Origin: Bradymonas sediminis
GTDB taxonomy: Bacteria; Myxococcota_A; Bradymonadia; Bradymonadales; Bradymonadaceae
Reading direction: 5' to 3'
Length of the DNA: 64,000 bases
NCBI RefSeq assembly: GCF_003258315.1
Contig: NZ_CP030032.1
Coordinates: forward strand, 2,113,804 to 2,177,803
Position 1 is the first letter of the stretch. Each line of letters starts with the position of its first letter. Below are positions 54,702-63,282 of the stretch, piece by piece. Below the pieces are notes generated by a model that made no database searches, was not told where the DNA came from, and saw nothing but the letters and a program-made list of their open reading frames with translations. A program made the translations under genes and the position numbers.

Positions 54702-56060
54702 TTAGCCAATATCACTGCGCAACGAGTCCGGCTCGACGCCCAGCGCGCTAAAACACTCGCCCAATAGGTAGATCGACCCAAAGACCAGAATCACGCCGCC
54801 CTGCCCGGCCTGATTGGCCCGCGCGTCGGCGCGGTCGACCTGCGCCCGCGCAGCGGCGAGCATCGCCGGCGCCGGGCCAAACTCTCGGACACACTTGCCC
54901 CGAAGGGCCGCGCCGAGTTGCTCGGCACAGGCCGCGCGCTCGAAGTCGAGCAACGCCCCAAAAATGGGCACGTCCGCGGGTATATGCGCGAAGGTTCCGG
55001 CCACATCCTTATTGCGCATCGAGGTGCATACGACCGCCGCAATTTTGATGTCTTGGCGCGCGATATGCTCAAAGAGCATCGCTGCGGCGTCGGGGTTATG
55101 CGCCGCGTCGAAGAGATACTCATAGGCCTTCGACTCGCCGGGAGCCATCAGGCGTCGGCGGTCCCGGCGCCCCGGCCAGCGGCAATTATTAAGCCCCTCA
55201 AGCGCGAGGTCTGGCGCGAAGCTATCGCCCAGAAATTGCGCGGCCGCGGCGGTCGCGCACGCCGCGTTCCACAGCCCGGTCGCGGCAATATCCACCCGCC
55301 ATCGCAGCACACGCGCGTCATCTGCTGGGCCGAGTTCAATGCAGCCGCTCGCGTCCACGCGGAAGTCCGGGCCAAAGAAGCGCGCGCGCTCCGGCGCCAA
55401 TCTGACCAGCGCCTCATAGGCTGCCCGGTGCGCCTGCCGACCGATAATCGCGGGCTTATCGGGGCGAAAAATCCCCGCCTTTTCGCCGGCGACCGCGTCG
55501 AGTGTGCCCCCTAAAAAATCGGTATGATCGAGTGCGATGGAGGTCACCACGCTCAGGTCGGGCTCAAGGGCGTTGGTCGCGTCGAGCCGACCGCCCAGGC
55601 CGACTTCGTAGACCCCGACATCGACCCCGCGCTCCCGAAATACCAGCGCGCCCATCAGCGCCGCGGATTCAAAAAATGTAAGCTGTGGCCCAGGCGTATC
55701 GCGGTCCCCGTAGCGCTCCAAAACCCGGTTGCCCACCGCCATCAGCTCTTCGCGTGACACCAGGCCACCGTTGACCCGAAAACGCTCGCGAAAGTCGATG
55801 ATGTGGGGGCTACTAAAAAAGCCCACGGTTAAGCCGTGGGCTTTTAAAATTGCGCTGATAAACGCGGAGGTCTCGCCCTTGCCATTGCTGCCGGCGACCA
55901 GAATACGCGCGTGGCTTCGCTGTGGCTGTCCCTCTAATTCGAGCGCCTCAAGGATGGGCGCCAGGCCGAGCTTAATGACGAATTCACGCTGCCGATACAG
56001 GCGCGCGACGAAGGAATCCCAACTCGTCTTATCCCAGCGCATCAATGCCGAGTCATCCAC
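54702..56060 (-). CDS. folC: Folylpolyglutamate/dihydrofolate synthase FolC
   Basis: Encodes 452 residues from GTG 56060 (ATG 56042 would give 446). Mur-ligase-fold enzyme that adds glutamate to folates with ATP. The P-loop is VAGSNGKGETSAF (about 53-65), where other FolC proteins have GTNGKGS(V/T); the E after KG is unusual. Also visible are the conserved SSPHIIDFRERFRVNGGLVS, VYEVGLGGRLDATNAL and SIALDHTDFLGGTLDAVAGE, plus DAAHNPDAAAML. It begins 2 bases after the crp-like gene ends, so the two form an operon. A terminator-like hairpin lies inside its coding sequence (next entry). Confidence 0.92.
   Translation of the reverse strand: MDDSALMRWDKTSWDSFVARLYRQREFVIKLGLAPILEALELEGQPQRSHARILVAGSNGKGETSAFISAILKAHGLTVGFFSSPHIIDFRERFRVNGGLVSREELMAVGNRVLERYGDRDTPGPQLTFFESAALMGALVFRERGVDVGVYEVGLGGRLDATNALEPDLSVVTSIALDHTDFLGGTLDAVAGEKAGIFRPDKPAIIGRQAHRAAYEALVRLAPERARFFGPDFRVDASGCIELGPADDARVLRWRVDIAATGLWNAACATAAAAQFLGDSFAPDLALEGLNNCRWPGRRDRRRLMAPGESKAYEYLFDAAHNPDAAAMLFEHIARQDIKIAAVVCTSMRNKDVAGTFAHIPADVPIFGALLDFERAACAEQLGAALRGKCVREFGPAPAMLAAARAQVDRADARANQAGQGGVILVFGSIYLLGECFSALGVEPDSLRSDIG
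55815..55845 (-). terminator. Terminator-like hairpin inside folC
   Basis: On the folC sense strand, a 12-bp perfect stem (AAAAGCCCACGG with CCGTGGGCTTTT), loop CTTAA, ends in a run of six T. It encodes the codons Lys-Ala-His-Gly-Leu-Thr-Val-Gly-Phe-Phe, about codons 72-82. By shape it is indistinguishable from the true intergenic terminators in this window, but it sits early in a gene. Confidence 0.7.
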
Positions 56061-56062
56061 GA

Positions 56063-56725
56063 TTAGGAGTCGTATTCAAAGCGGTCATGAAGCTCGAGAA
56101 AGCGCAGGAAGCGGTCGAACGCTTCGACGTCGATGATCTGGAAATAGCCGCGCGCGTCCACCACGATCAGCTCGTCTTTGACCAGCGCCGTGAGGATCTT
56201 CTTCAGTTCGCCAATCTCGAGGCCGAGCGAGGCCGCGATATCGTCGGGGATCGGCACCGTCGCCTGCAGCCCGCCGTCGGTCGACCGGTTGAGCGCTTCG
56301 TTGCGAAGCTGATGCATCAGGCGCGCCTTGGTGGTGCGCAACGAGAAGTTCGCCAGGCGAAATTGCGCCCGCGTCAATCGCTGGGTCATACGCTTCATCA
56401 TGCGCACCGCGATATCCGAATTGCTGCGCAGCATATTCTCGAATTGACCCGCGTCGATCTGGATAACCGCCGCGTCGCTGACGACCGTGGCGGTCACCGG
56501 GCGAGGCTGGTCGCTGACCATCGCGACCTCTCCGCAAAATCCGCCCGCCCCGAGTTCTTCCAGGACAATGGAGGAGTCCTGAATCTTTTTGCTCAGCCGA
56601 ACCCGACCCGACTTAATGACATACATCTTGGTGCCGACCTCGCCCTCGCGAAAAAGGACGGTGCCTGCGGGGCATTGCTTCACGCCCTTATCGCTGGATT
56701 TACTTGCTTTTGCGGATGTCGCCAA
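56063..56725 (-). CDS. Crp/Fnr-like cyclic nucleotide-binding regulator
   Basis: Encodes 220 residues from TTG 56725, with AGGAG six bases upstream. The N-terminal cNMP-binding domain (about 20-110) has the characteristic GEVAMVSDQPRPVTATV, corresponding to the phosphate-binding cassette, though the usual Glu/Arg pair is only partly obvious. A dimerisation helix follows (about 110-135), then a winged-helix domain (about 140-205), with IPDDIAASLGLEIGELKKIL as the recognition region and LIVVDARGYFQIID as the wing. No 4Fe-4S cysteines are seen (only Cys18 and Cys64), so it is not an Fnr-type O2 sensor. It is followed directly by folC. Confidence 0.92.
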   Translation of the reverse strand: MATSAKASKSSDKGVKQCPAGTVLFREGEVGTKMYVIKSGRVRLSKKIQDSSIVLEELGAGGFCGEVAMVSDQPRPVTATVVSDAAVIQIDAGQFENMLRSNSDIAVRMMKRMTQRLTRAQFRLANFSLRTTKARLMHQLRNEALNRSTDGGLQATVPIPDDIAASLGLEIGELKKILTALVKDELIVVDARGYFQIIDVEAFDRFLRFLELHDRFEYDS

Positions 56726-56757
56726 AATAACTCCTGAGGCCTAAATATGCGAATTCT

Positions 56758-57492
56758 TTACGAAAAGACGCCTGCTGCGTCGAGTTTCTCTAAATACCGC
56801 GCTGTTGCTAAGACGCTCTCGGACTCGCACTCCTGAAGGACGCTAAGAAGGTGCGTTTTTAAAAAAATCAGGTCACCAAACGTGTCGACATCGTACCAGA
56901 ATTCAAGCGTGGCACACAAGAGCGAAGACGCCCTGCACGCCGCGACCGTTTGGGCCAGGACCTGGTCGGTGCTCCAATCGATTCCCTTGAAAATCTGCGG
57001 ACTCGCCCGGCGCATCGCCACCAGATAATAGCCGCCGTCAAAAGATGCGCCGAGGGCGATATCGTGGGCGTCCAAGGCCTCGAGCGCGTTGCGAAGATGC
57101 CGCGGCGACAGCGTCGGGCTGTCGGCCCCGATAATCACCACCCGCCGGGCGCCTGCGTCAAAACAACGCTGACTCACCGCCGCCATGCGCGCCCCGAGGT
57201 CGCCCTCCCCCTGGTCCCAAAACCGAAAACCCCGGCGCCGAAACTCCGCATACCCCGCATGCTGCGCGTCGCGATTATACGCGACGATGGGCGTCACAGC
57301 CGCGTCGGACCGGGCGACGAAGTCACTGACCATTGCGCTGATATCGGCCAAAAAGCACCGGTAAAGTCCGGTGGCCATGGCGTCGCCGATGTCGCGGGCC
57401 AGGCGTGTCTTCACCTTTCCCTCGTCCGGCGGCTTCGCAAAGACCACGACCGCGACGTCTTCAATTCGGCTATTTACGGGACCCTGAGACAT
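56758..57492 (-). CDS. TIGR04282/DUF2064-type nucleotidyl/glycosyltransferase
   Basis: Encodes 244 residues. The family markers are FAKPPDEGKVKTRLAR (about 18-33), the Asp-containing VVIIGADSPTLSPRHLRNAL and LGASFDGGYYLVAMRRASP, then IDWSTDQVLAQT. These GT-A-like proteins are often annotated as arsenosugar-pathway glycosyltransferases or DUF2064 proteins. The arsenosugar role is not supported here because arsS/arsM are not adjacent. It is 49 bases downstream of the GT2 gene and probably co-transcribed with it. Confidence 0.88.
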   Translation of the reverse strand: MSQGPVNSRIEDVAVVVFAKPPDEGKVKTRLARDIGDAMATGLYRCFLADISAMVSDFVARSDAAVTPIVAYNRDAQHAGYAEFRRRGFRFWDQGEGDLGARMAAVSQRCFDAGARRVVIIGADSPTLSPRHLRNALEALDAHDIALGASFDGGYYLVAMRRASPQIFKGIDWSTDQVLAQTVAACRASSLLCATLEFWYDVDTFGDLIFLKTHLLSVLQECESESVLATARYLEKLDAAGVFS

Positions 57493-57541
57493 ATATCCTC
57501 TGCAAGAACATCAAAACCAAGACGAAGCCCTCGACCTCGCG

Positions 57542-58348
57542 CTAGGACGCCACGAAATATTGTCGAAATATCGTATCCAAAATCTTATGGCCGGCGCGCA
57601 CGCTCCCCATCACCGTGCCGCTGACCTTCGAGACTCCGATGCGCTTTCGATAGCTCACCGGAACCTCGCAGGCGCTCAGCCCCAACTTCGCCGCGCGAAT
57701 CTGCATCTCGACGGTCCAGCCAAAATCCTCGTCGCGCATCTCGCAGGCTTCGAGGCTCTCCCAGCGAATCGCCCGAAACGGGCCGAGGTCGCTAAATTGA
57801 TAGCCGAAGAGCAGCGACATGAGGGTGCAGGCGAGCCAATTGCCGAAGATGGCCTGGGGCAGCAAGGCGCCCGGCTCGCTCTCCCCCAGGATGCGGCTTC
57901 CGATGACCAGGTCCACGCCGCCCTTCAGGATCGGCGCGACCACCCGGGGAAGCTCCTCGGGGTGGTCACTATAATCCCCGTCCAAAAAGACGACGATTTC
58001 GGGCGGGTCCGCGGCGATATGCCGAAGCCCGGTCAGGCAGGCGGCGCCGTAGCCTCGCTGCGGCTCGGCGATCACCACGGCCCCCGCGGCGCGCGCCACC
58101 TCGGCGGTCGAATCACGGCTCCCATTATCCACCACGACGATCTGTCGAATCATCTCTCTGGGGATATCGCCGATCACCCGCCCGATGCTCTGTTCCTCGT
58201 CGAGCACCGGGATGACGATATCAATTCGAGGCGCCGCCCCGGCCCAACGCGCCGCGACGGTCGACCCCGCGGCGTCGGGCACCCAAACACCGCCACGCCA
58301 AATAGAGGTCCCAGCGGCAGAGAAATCTTCGATCTTAGATGAGTTCAT
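57542..58348 (-). CDS. GT2-family glycosyltransferase, DPM1-like
   Basis: Encodes 268 residues from ATG 58348; the frame continues to 58702, but the extra part has no hydrophobic or domain features and lies in the promoter region of the divergent gene. The GT-A core starts at IDIVIPVLDEEQSIGRVIGD, has VVVDNGSRDSTAEVARAAGA, the DxD-like VVFLDGDYSDHPEEL and a C-terminal FGWTVEMQIRAAKLG. The family includes polyprenyl-phosphate mannose/glucose synthases and relatives. There is no C-terminal GtrA-type membrane segment, unlike many of these. It probably makes a lipid-linked sugar. Confidence 0.9.
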   Translation of the reverse strand: MNSSKIEDFSAAGTSIWRGGVWVPDAAGSTVAARWAGAAPRIDIVIPVLDEEQSIGRVIGDIPREMIRQIVVVDNGSRDSTAEVARAAGAVVIAEPQRGYGAACLTGLRHIAADPPEIVVFLDGDYSDHPEELPRVVAPILKGGVDLVIGSRILGESEPGALLPQAIFGNWLACTLMSLLFGYQFSDLGPFRAIRWESLEACEMRDEDFGWTVEMQIRAAKLGLSACEVPVSYRKRIGVSKVSGTVMGSVRAGHKILDTIFRQYFVAS

Positions 58349-58605
58349 ACGAGGGCGGGCTTTCAGGAGGCAGCGGACTGGGTCGACGCGTTCGACTCTC
58401 TTCGCGCGTCGTTTACCTTCACGACGAAGCGGCTCAACGTACGCGTCGATTGACCATAGGATTGCGACGAACGCCGCTGAAACGCAATTGCGTTTGAAAA
58501 AAAGCGACCGCCGGCCGCATCCTACGCCGCGGATATACGAAGTGCAAACGATGTTGTATGACCGCTGCAGCTCCGCATATCTGTATGCATTCGAGGCGAA
58601 ATAGA

Positions 58606-59967
58606 ATGAAATTACGAGAACTAAATTGGTGGATTTCGGTCCGCGAAAGCCTCTGGTTGGTCCCGGCGCTTTTCGTCGTTGGCGCGCTCCTGCTCGCCCC
58701 ATTTATGGTCTACCTCGACAGCAATTACGCGGCCGCCATCGACCGCTGGTTCCCCTTCGCCTTCGAGGGAAGCACCGAAGGCGCGCGACTGATTCTCGGC
58801 ACCATCGCGACGTCGATGGCGACGATCGTCGGCGTGGTATTCTCCATCACCACCGTCGTATTGCAGCTCGCCGCCGGCAATTATTCACCGCGGGTCATCG
58901 TCATCTTCCGGCGCGACCGGGGCCAGCAATTTGTCCTCGGAACCTACCTGGCGACCTTCGTCTACGCCGTCCTGGTGGCCCGGCAGGTGCAGGACGCCGG
59001 CGAAGGTCGGGAGGTCTTCATCCCGGGGCTCTCCATGTGGGTCGCGCTCGCCCTCGCGGTCAGCTGCCTCGGCCTATTGGTCTACTTTGTGCATCACGTC
59101 TCGGAGCAATTGCGCGTCTCCGACATCGCCCACCGCATCCACGCCGACGTGATGCAGAACGGCAGGACCCTCTACCCCGAGCAGATCGGACGAGAATATG
59201 ACCCGGCCTACGAGGATGCCGAGCTCATCGCCCGACTCGATGAAGACACGGAAAATAGGCATCGCGTGCAAAGCCAGACGTCCGGATATCTGCGCAATGT
59301 CGACGGTGACCGGCTCAGTAAACTATTAAAATCTCCCGTGCGCGCCGCACGAATCTGGCCGCGTATGGGTGACTTCGTCACCGTGGATAGCCCCATCATT
59401 GATCTGTATTTTGAAGACGGCGTCAGCAAGTCCGAGCGGGCTAAACGCACTAAGATGGCGCGAAAATGTCTGACCCTTGGCCAGGACCTCTCGGTCGCTC
59501 ATAACCCGGACTTCGGCGTCCGCCAACTCGTCGACATCGCCCTTCGCGCGCTCTCCCCAGGGGTCAATGACCCGACGACCGCTGAGCAGGTCTTGGTGCA
59601 ACTGGGCGACTGGATTGGCCAACTCGCCGGGCGCACGATTCCATCCTCGGTCCGCGGGCTTCACGGCAATATGCTGGTGACTCCCAGCCGCGACTTCGAT
59701 GCCCGTGTCGCCGACGCCTTCGACCAGATTCGGCGCGCCGCTCGCACCCAGATTCACGTCCTCGAATGCCTGGTGGAGGTGCTGACGCGTATCGTCCAGA
59801 CCGACCCGCCGACGTCCCGGCTTGCCCCTCTTCGGGCTCAAGCCGAAGCGGTTCAACGCACGATTCAGCCCGATTACCTACCGGATTCGGTCGAGCGGCG
59901 AGAATTGTCGAATAAGGTGCGCACGCTCCTGGATACCATTGAAACAAAAAGCGAGGCCGCTGAATAG
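58606..59967 (+). CDS. DUF2254-family membrane protein
   Basis: Encodes 453 residues from ATG 58606, preceded by GAGG. Four membrane segments in the first 175 residues (about 19-38, 66-88, 104-120, 142-161) flank the DUF2254 signature VVLQLAAGNYSPRVIVIFRR DRGQ, here split for length, and FVLGTYLATFVYAVLVAR. The rest is a large cytoplasmic domain with ISPSTALSPGVNDPTTA-like sequence (here ALRALSPGVNDPTTAEQVLV) that is the family hallmark. Function unknown. Its last codons overlap a minus-strand terminator. Confidence 0.9.
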   Translation: MKLRELNWWISVRESLWLVPALFVVGALLLAPFMVYLDSNYAAAIDRWFPFAFEGSTEGARLILGTIATSMATIVGVVFSITTVVLQLAAGNYSPRVIVIFRRDRGQQFVLGTYLATFVYAVLVARQVQDAGEGREVFIPGLSMWVALALAVSCLGLLVYFVHHVSEQLRVSDIAHRIHADVMQNGRTLYPEQIGREYDPAYEDAELIARLDEDTENRHRVQSQTSGYLRNVDGDRLSKLLKSPVRAARIWPRMGDFVTVDSPIIDLYFEDGVSKSERAKRTKMARKCLTLGQDLSVAHNPDFGVRQLVDIALRALSPGVNDPTTAEQVLVQLGDWIGQLAGRTIPSSVRGLHGNMLVTPSRDFDARVADAFDQIRRAARTQIHVLECLVEVLTRIVQTDPPTSRLAPLRAQAEAVQRTIQPDYLPDSVERRELSNKVRTLLDTIETKSEAAE

Positions 59968-59976
59968 CGACCTCGC
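59945..59976 (-). terminator. Minus-strand terminator overlapping the end of the DUF2254 gene
   Basis: GCGAGG(T)CGCT, loop ATTC, AGCG(G)CCTCGC, about 10 pairs with one mismatch, then T5 on the minus strand. Most of it lies in the 3' end of the convergent DUF2254 coding sequence. It would stop the gene at 60018-60620. Confidence 0.72.
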
Positions 59977-60017
59977 AGATATTGCGCTCCCCGTAGTTCG
60001 ATTCACGCCGACACGCC

Positions 60018-60620
60018 TCAATCAGCCAGGCGGGCGCATAAGCAGACCAGCGACAAAATATTGGTGCGCGAGTCCTGCAGAATCTCTTCGCGTCGCGAGT
60101 AGATCTCGCGCACATCGGTGACTTCTTTGTCCCGCACCACGCCCAGGTGCTTGCGCTCCAATTCGAGCAGGCGCCCCAGCGTGCAGCGCATCTCCAGGAT
60201 ACGGTCATCCTTTGCGACCCCGGCTTGAGCACGCCCATTTTGCGCCACGCGCAAGACGATCTGATGGCGGCGGTCCGACTTAAGCTCCTCGAATCGCTCG
60301 AAGAAGTCGTCATCCTCATCGCGCATCGACTGCTCGAGGCTTAAGAACTCGTCTTCGAAGCTGGCGACGGTCCAGGCCACAAGCTCACCGTCTTCATCGT
60401 GGAACTCCTCGACGAAAATCGCGTCCTCAACCCAGCGGGCTCCCAACACTCGGTAGATCTCATCCAATTGGATCTGACCGTGCAAGAAGTCCGGGGGGAA
60501 CTCGTTTTTTCGCTCGTCGAGTCGAGCCTGGCGGCGAGCCAGGATTTCGTCGATGGAGAGGCGATCCGCTTGGTAAGAAGAAGCGGCGGTCGAATGATTA
60601 AGATAATTTTGCTGAAGCAT
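60018..60620 (-). CDS. Acidic helical protein of unknown function
   Basis: Encodes 200 residues from ATG 60620; the frame extends to 60791, but the added part is weak and in the promoter region. No signal or membrane segment. Residues 25-200 are highly charged: IDEILARRQARLDERKNEFP, then DEDDDFFERFEELKSDRRHQ and LLELERKHLGVVRDKEVTDV. The C-terminus SLVCLCARLAD is short and hydrophobic. Looks like a coiled-coil cytoplasmic protein. No family recognised. It ends at a probable minus-strand terminator. Confidence 0.7.
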   Translation of the reverse strand: MLQQNYLNHSTAASSYQADRLSIDEILARRQARLDERKNEFPPDFLHGQIQLDEIYRVLGARWVEDAIFVEEFHDEDGELVAWTVASFEDEFLSLEQSMRDEDDDFFERFEELKSDRRHQIVLRVAQNGRAQAGVAKDDRILEMRCTLGRLLELERKHLGVVRDKEVTDVREIYSRREEILQDSRTNILSLVCLCARLAD

Positions 60621-60909
60621 GGCAGCGTCCTGATTTTGACGTGGCGCACTGAATTTCGAACCACTGAACATACTTCTACTGCACAAATATATAGAATGCA
60701 AGAAAAATGATCGTCCGTTCAGTACTTTGGCCAGGCATTCAAATTCTGTGGATTTGAACCCAGGGCGCGTAACGCACGTATTCGGGAGCAAAGTAGCGTC
60801 CCAATCTCAGCTTTAAACTATCGAAATCATTACCTATATTCAAAGGGCTTGGTATTAAAATCAGATTAAATTCGGCCGCAAGTTGGTGCAAATTTAGCGC
60901 AAAGCGCAT

Positions 60910-61877
<968 letters not shown>

Positions 61878-61881
<4 letters not shown>

Positions 61882-62318
61882 GGGCTCTCCGATACTGAGG
61901 TCGCGGCCGCCTTCTTCTCGATATTGAGCGCGAACTTCTCCAGACCGTTCTGCTTGATCGTGTCGATCAGGTCGATCACGCTGCCGTACTCAACGCCTTT
62001 ATCTGCGGCGATGATGGCGCGAATTGTCGGGTCCTCGGCGACGCGCGTCTTCACCGTCGCGCCGATATTGTCGAGCGAGGTCTCGTTTCCGTCGAGGAAA
62101 TACTCGCCGTCCTTGCTGACCTTGAACGTCAGCGTGCTCGTGACCTCGGCTTCGCCGGAGGCCGCGCGCGGCAGGTCGACCTTGATCTGCTCTTTGACGA
62201 TATAGGAGGTCGTCACCATGAAGATGATGAGGACCACCAGGATGATATCCACCAATGGGGTGATGTTGATGCCAGCGATGATGTCGTCATCACCGCTTCC
62301 CGTGTCAAACCCGGCCAT
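61878..62318 (-). CDS. exbD: Biopolymer transport protein ExbD/TolR
   Basis: Encodes 146 residues. A single membrane segment (about 24-45) contains the essential Asp24 in [17 protein letters not shown], the proton-pathway residue of ExbD/TolR/MotB proteins. The periplasmic domain (about 50-140) is the TolR fold, with [20 protein letters not shown]. It overlaps tonB by four bases (GTGA), which supports co-translation. It works with ExbB in the proton channel. TolR is equally possible by sequence; tonB next to it favours ExbD. Confidence 0.94.
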
Positions 62319-62388
62319 AACTAGACTCGTGGGTGCTAGAATTGAACTGACGAGCGCCTAAGCAAAGCGCGCATGAACTGGCGCCCTC

Positions 62389-63060
62389 TTATTCAGCGCT
62401 TCCATCGGTGCGTTTGGCAGCCTTGCCATCCGCACCGTCTTCCCGGTGCATATGCGCAAGCAGCGTGCGCCCGAGCAGGTCGGTCTGGGCGACCGACTTC
62501 TGGATACGCGAGCGGAAGATATTGAAGGCGATGACCGCCGGAATCGCGACCAGAAGGCCGACGCCGGTGGCGACCAGCGCCTCGGAGATCGCGCCCATAA
62601 CTGCCTGAGCCGCCTCTTCGGAGCCACTTTGAAGGCTATCGAAGGCGCCGATAATACCAAGCACCGTCCCGAAGAGCCCGATAAAGGGCGCGTTATTACC
62701 GATGGTTCCCAAAAACGGCAGTTGCTTATTGTAGCGCCCCTTTTCGGTCGCCAGCGCGCCGCTCATCCGGTCCTCCACCGACGCCACGCCGCTTCGCCAA
62801 TCGCGCAGCCCGAAGAGCACCACGCGCGACTCCATCGAGTCGCCCGACTCCTCCAGGAATTTCGCGGCGCCGTCGTAATCGTCCTTTCCGAGCAACTCCT
62901 CAAGCTTCAGGCGCACCGCCTGCAGATCGATATTTCGCTTCCCATAAAACAGGATGCGCTCGACCATGGCGACAACGCTCAAAATGCTCAGGATGACCAG
63001 GAGCCACAGCACCCATTCCGCGCCGATCAAGGCGGCGTCTAAGAAAATTTCTGTTAACAT
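62389..63060 (-). CDS. exbB: Biopolymer transport protein ExbB/TolQ
   Basis: Encodes 223 residues, starting at ATG 63060 with GAGG shortly upstream. MotA/TolQ/ExbB family with three membrane segments (about 17-38, 124-146, 163-184) and the conserved NAPFIGLFGTVLGIIGAF and TGVGLLVAIPAVIAFN. It forms a pentamer around ExbD and lets protons through. First gene of the operon; the 222-base gap to the divergent gene at 63283 must hold promoters for both directions. Confidence 0.94.
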   Translation of the reverse strand: MLTEIFLDAALIGAEWVLWLLVILSILSVVAMVERILFYGKRNIDLQAVRLKLEELLGKDDYDGAAKFLEESGDSMESRVVLFGLRDWRSGVASVEDRMSGALATEKGRYNKQLPFLGTIGNNAPFIGLFGTVLGIIGAFDSLQSGSEEAAQAVMGAISEALVATGVGLLVAIPAVIAFNIFRSRIQKSVAQTDLLGRTLLAHMHREDGADGKAAKRTDGSAE

Positions 63061-63282
63061 TGTGCCTCATTGATAGATTAGATCGTGTTTTTCAAGAAAG
63101 TCGACTTGGGCCGTCTGCGCCGGTATAACCTTCAGGACGACTCGGTCCCCATGATTGCGTTATCACGCGTGGGTCAACTACGATGCGCAGTCTGCACATA
63201 TGCCGGGCTGATGACAAGCGACCCAGCCTACAGCGCCGCGTCGGCACCAAATATTCGATCATATTCAGTCCACGAGTAGACC

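Noticed and set aside
56758..57492. Arsenosugar biosynthesis locus
   Set aside because: The TIGR04282-type gene is paired only with a GT2 gene; no arsenic methylation or radical-SAM arsS gene is nearby, so the pathway name is not supported.
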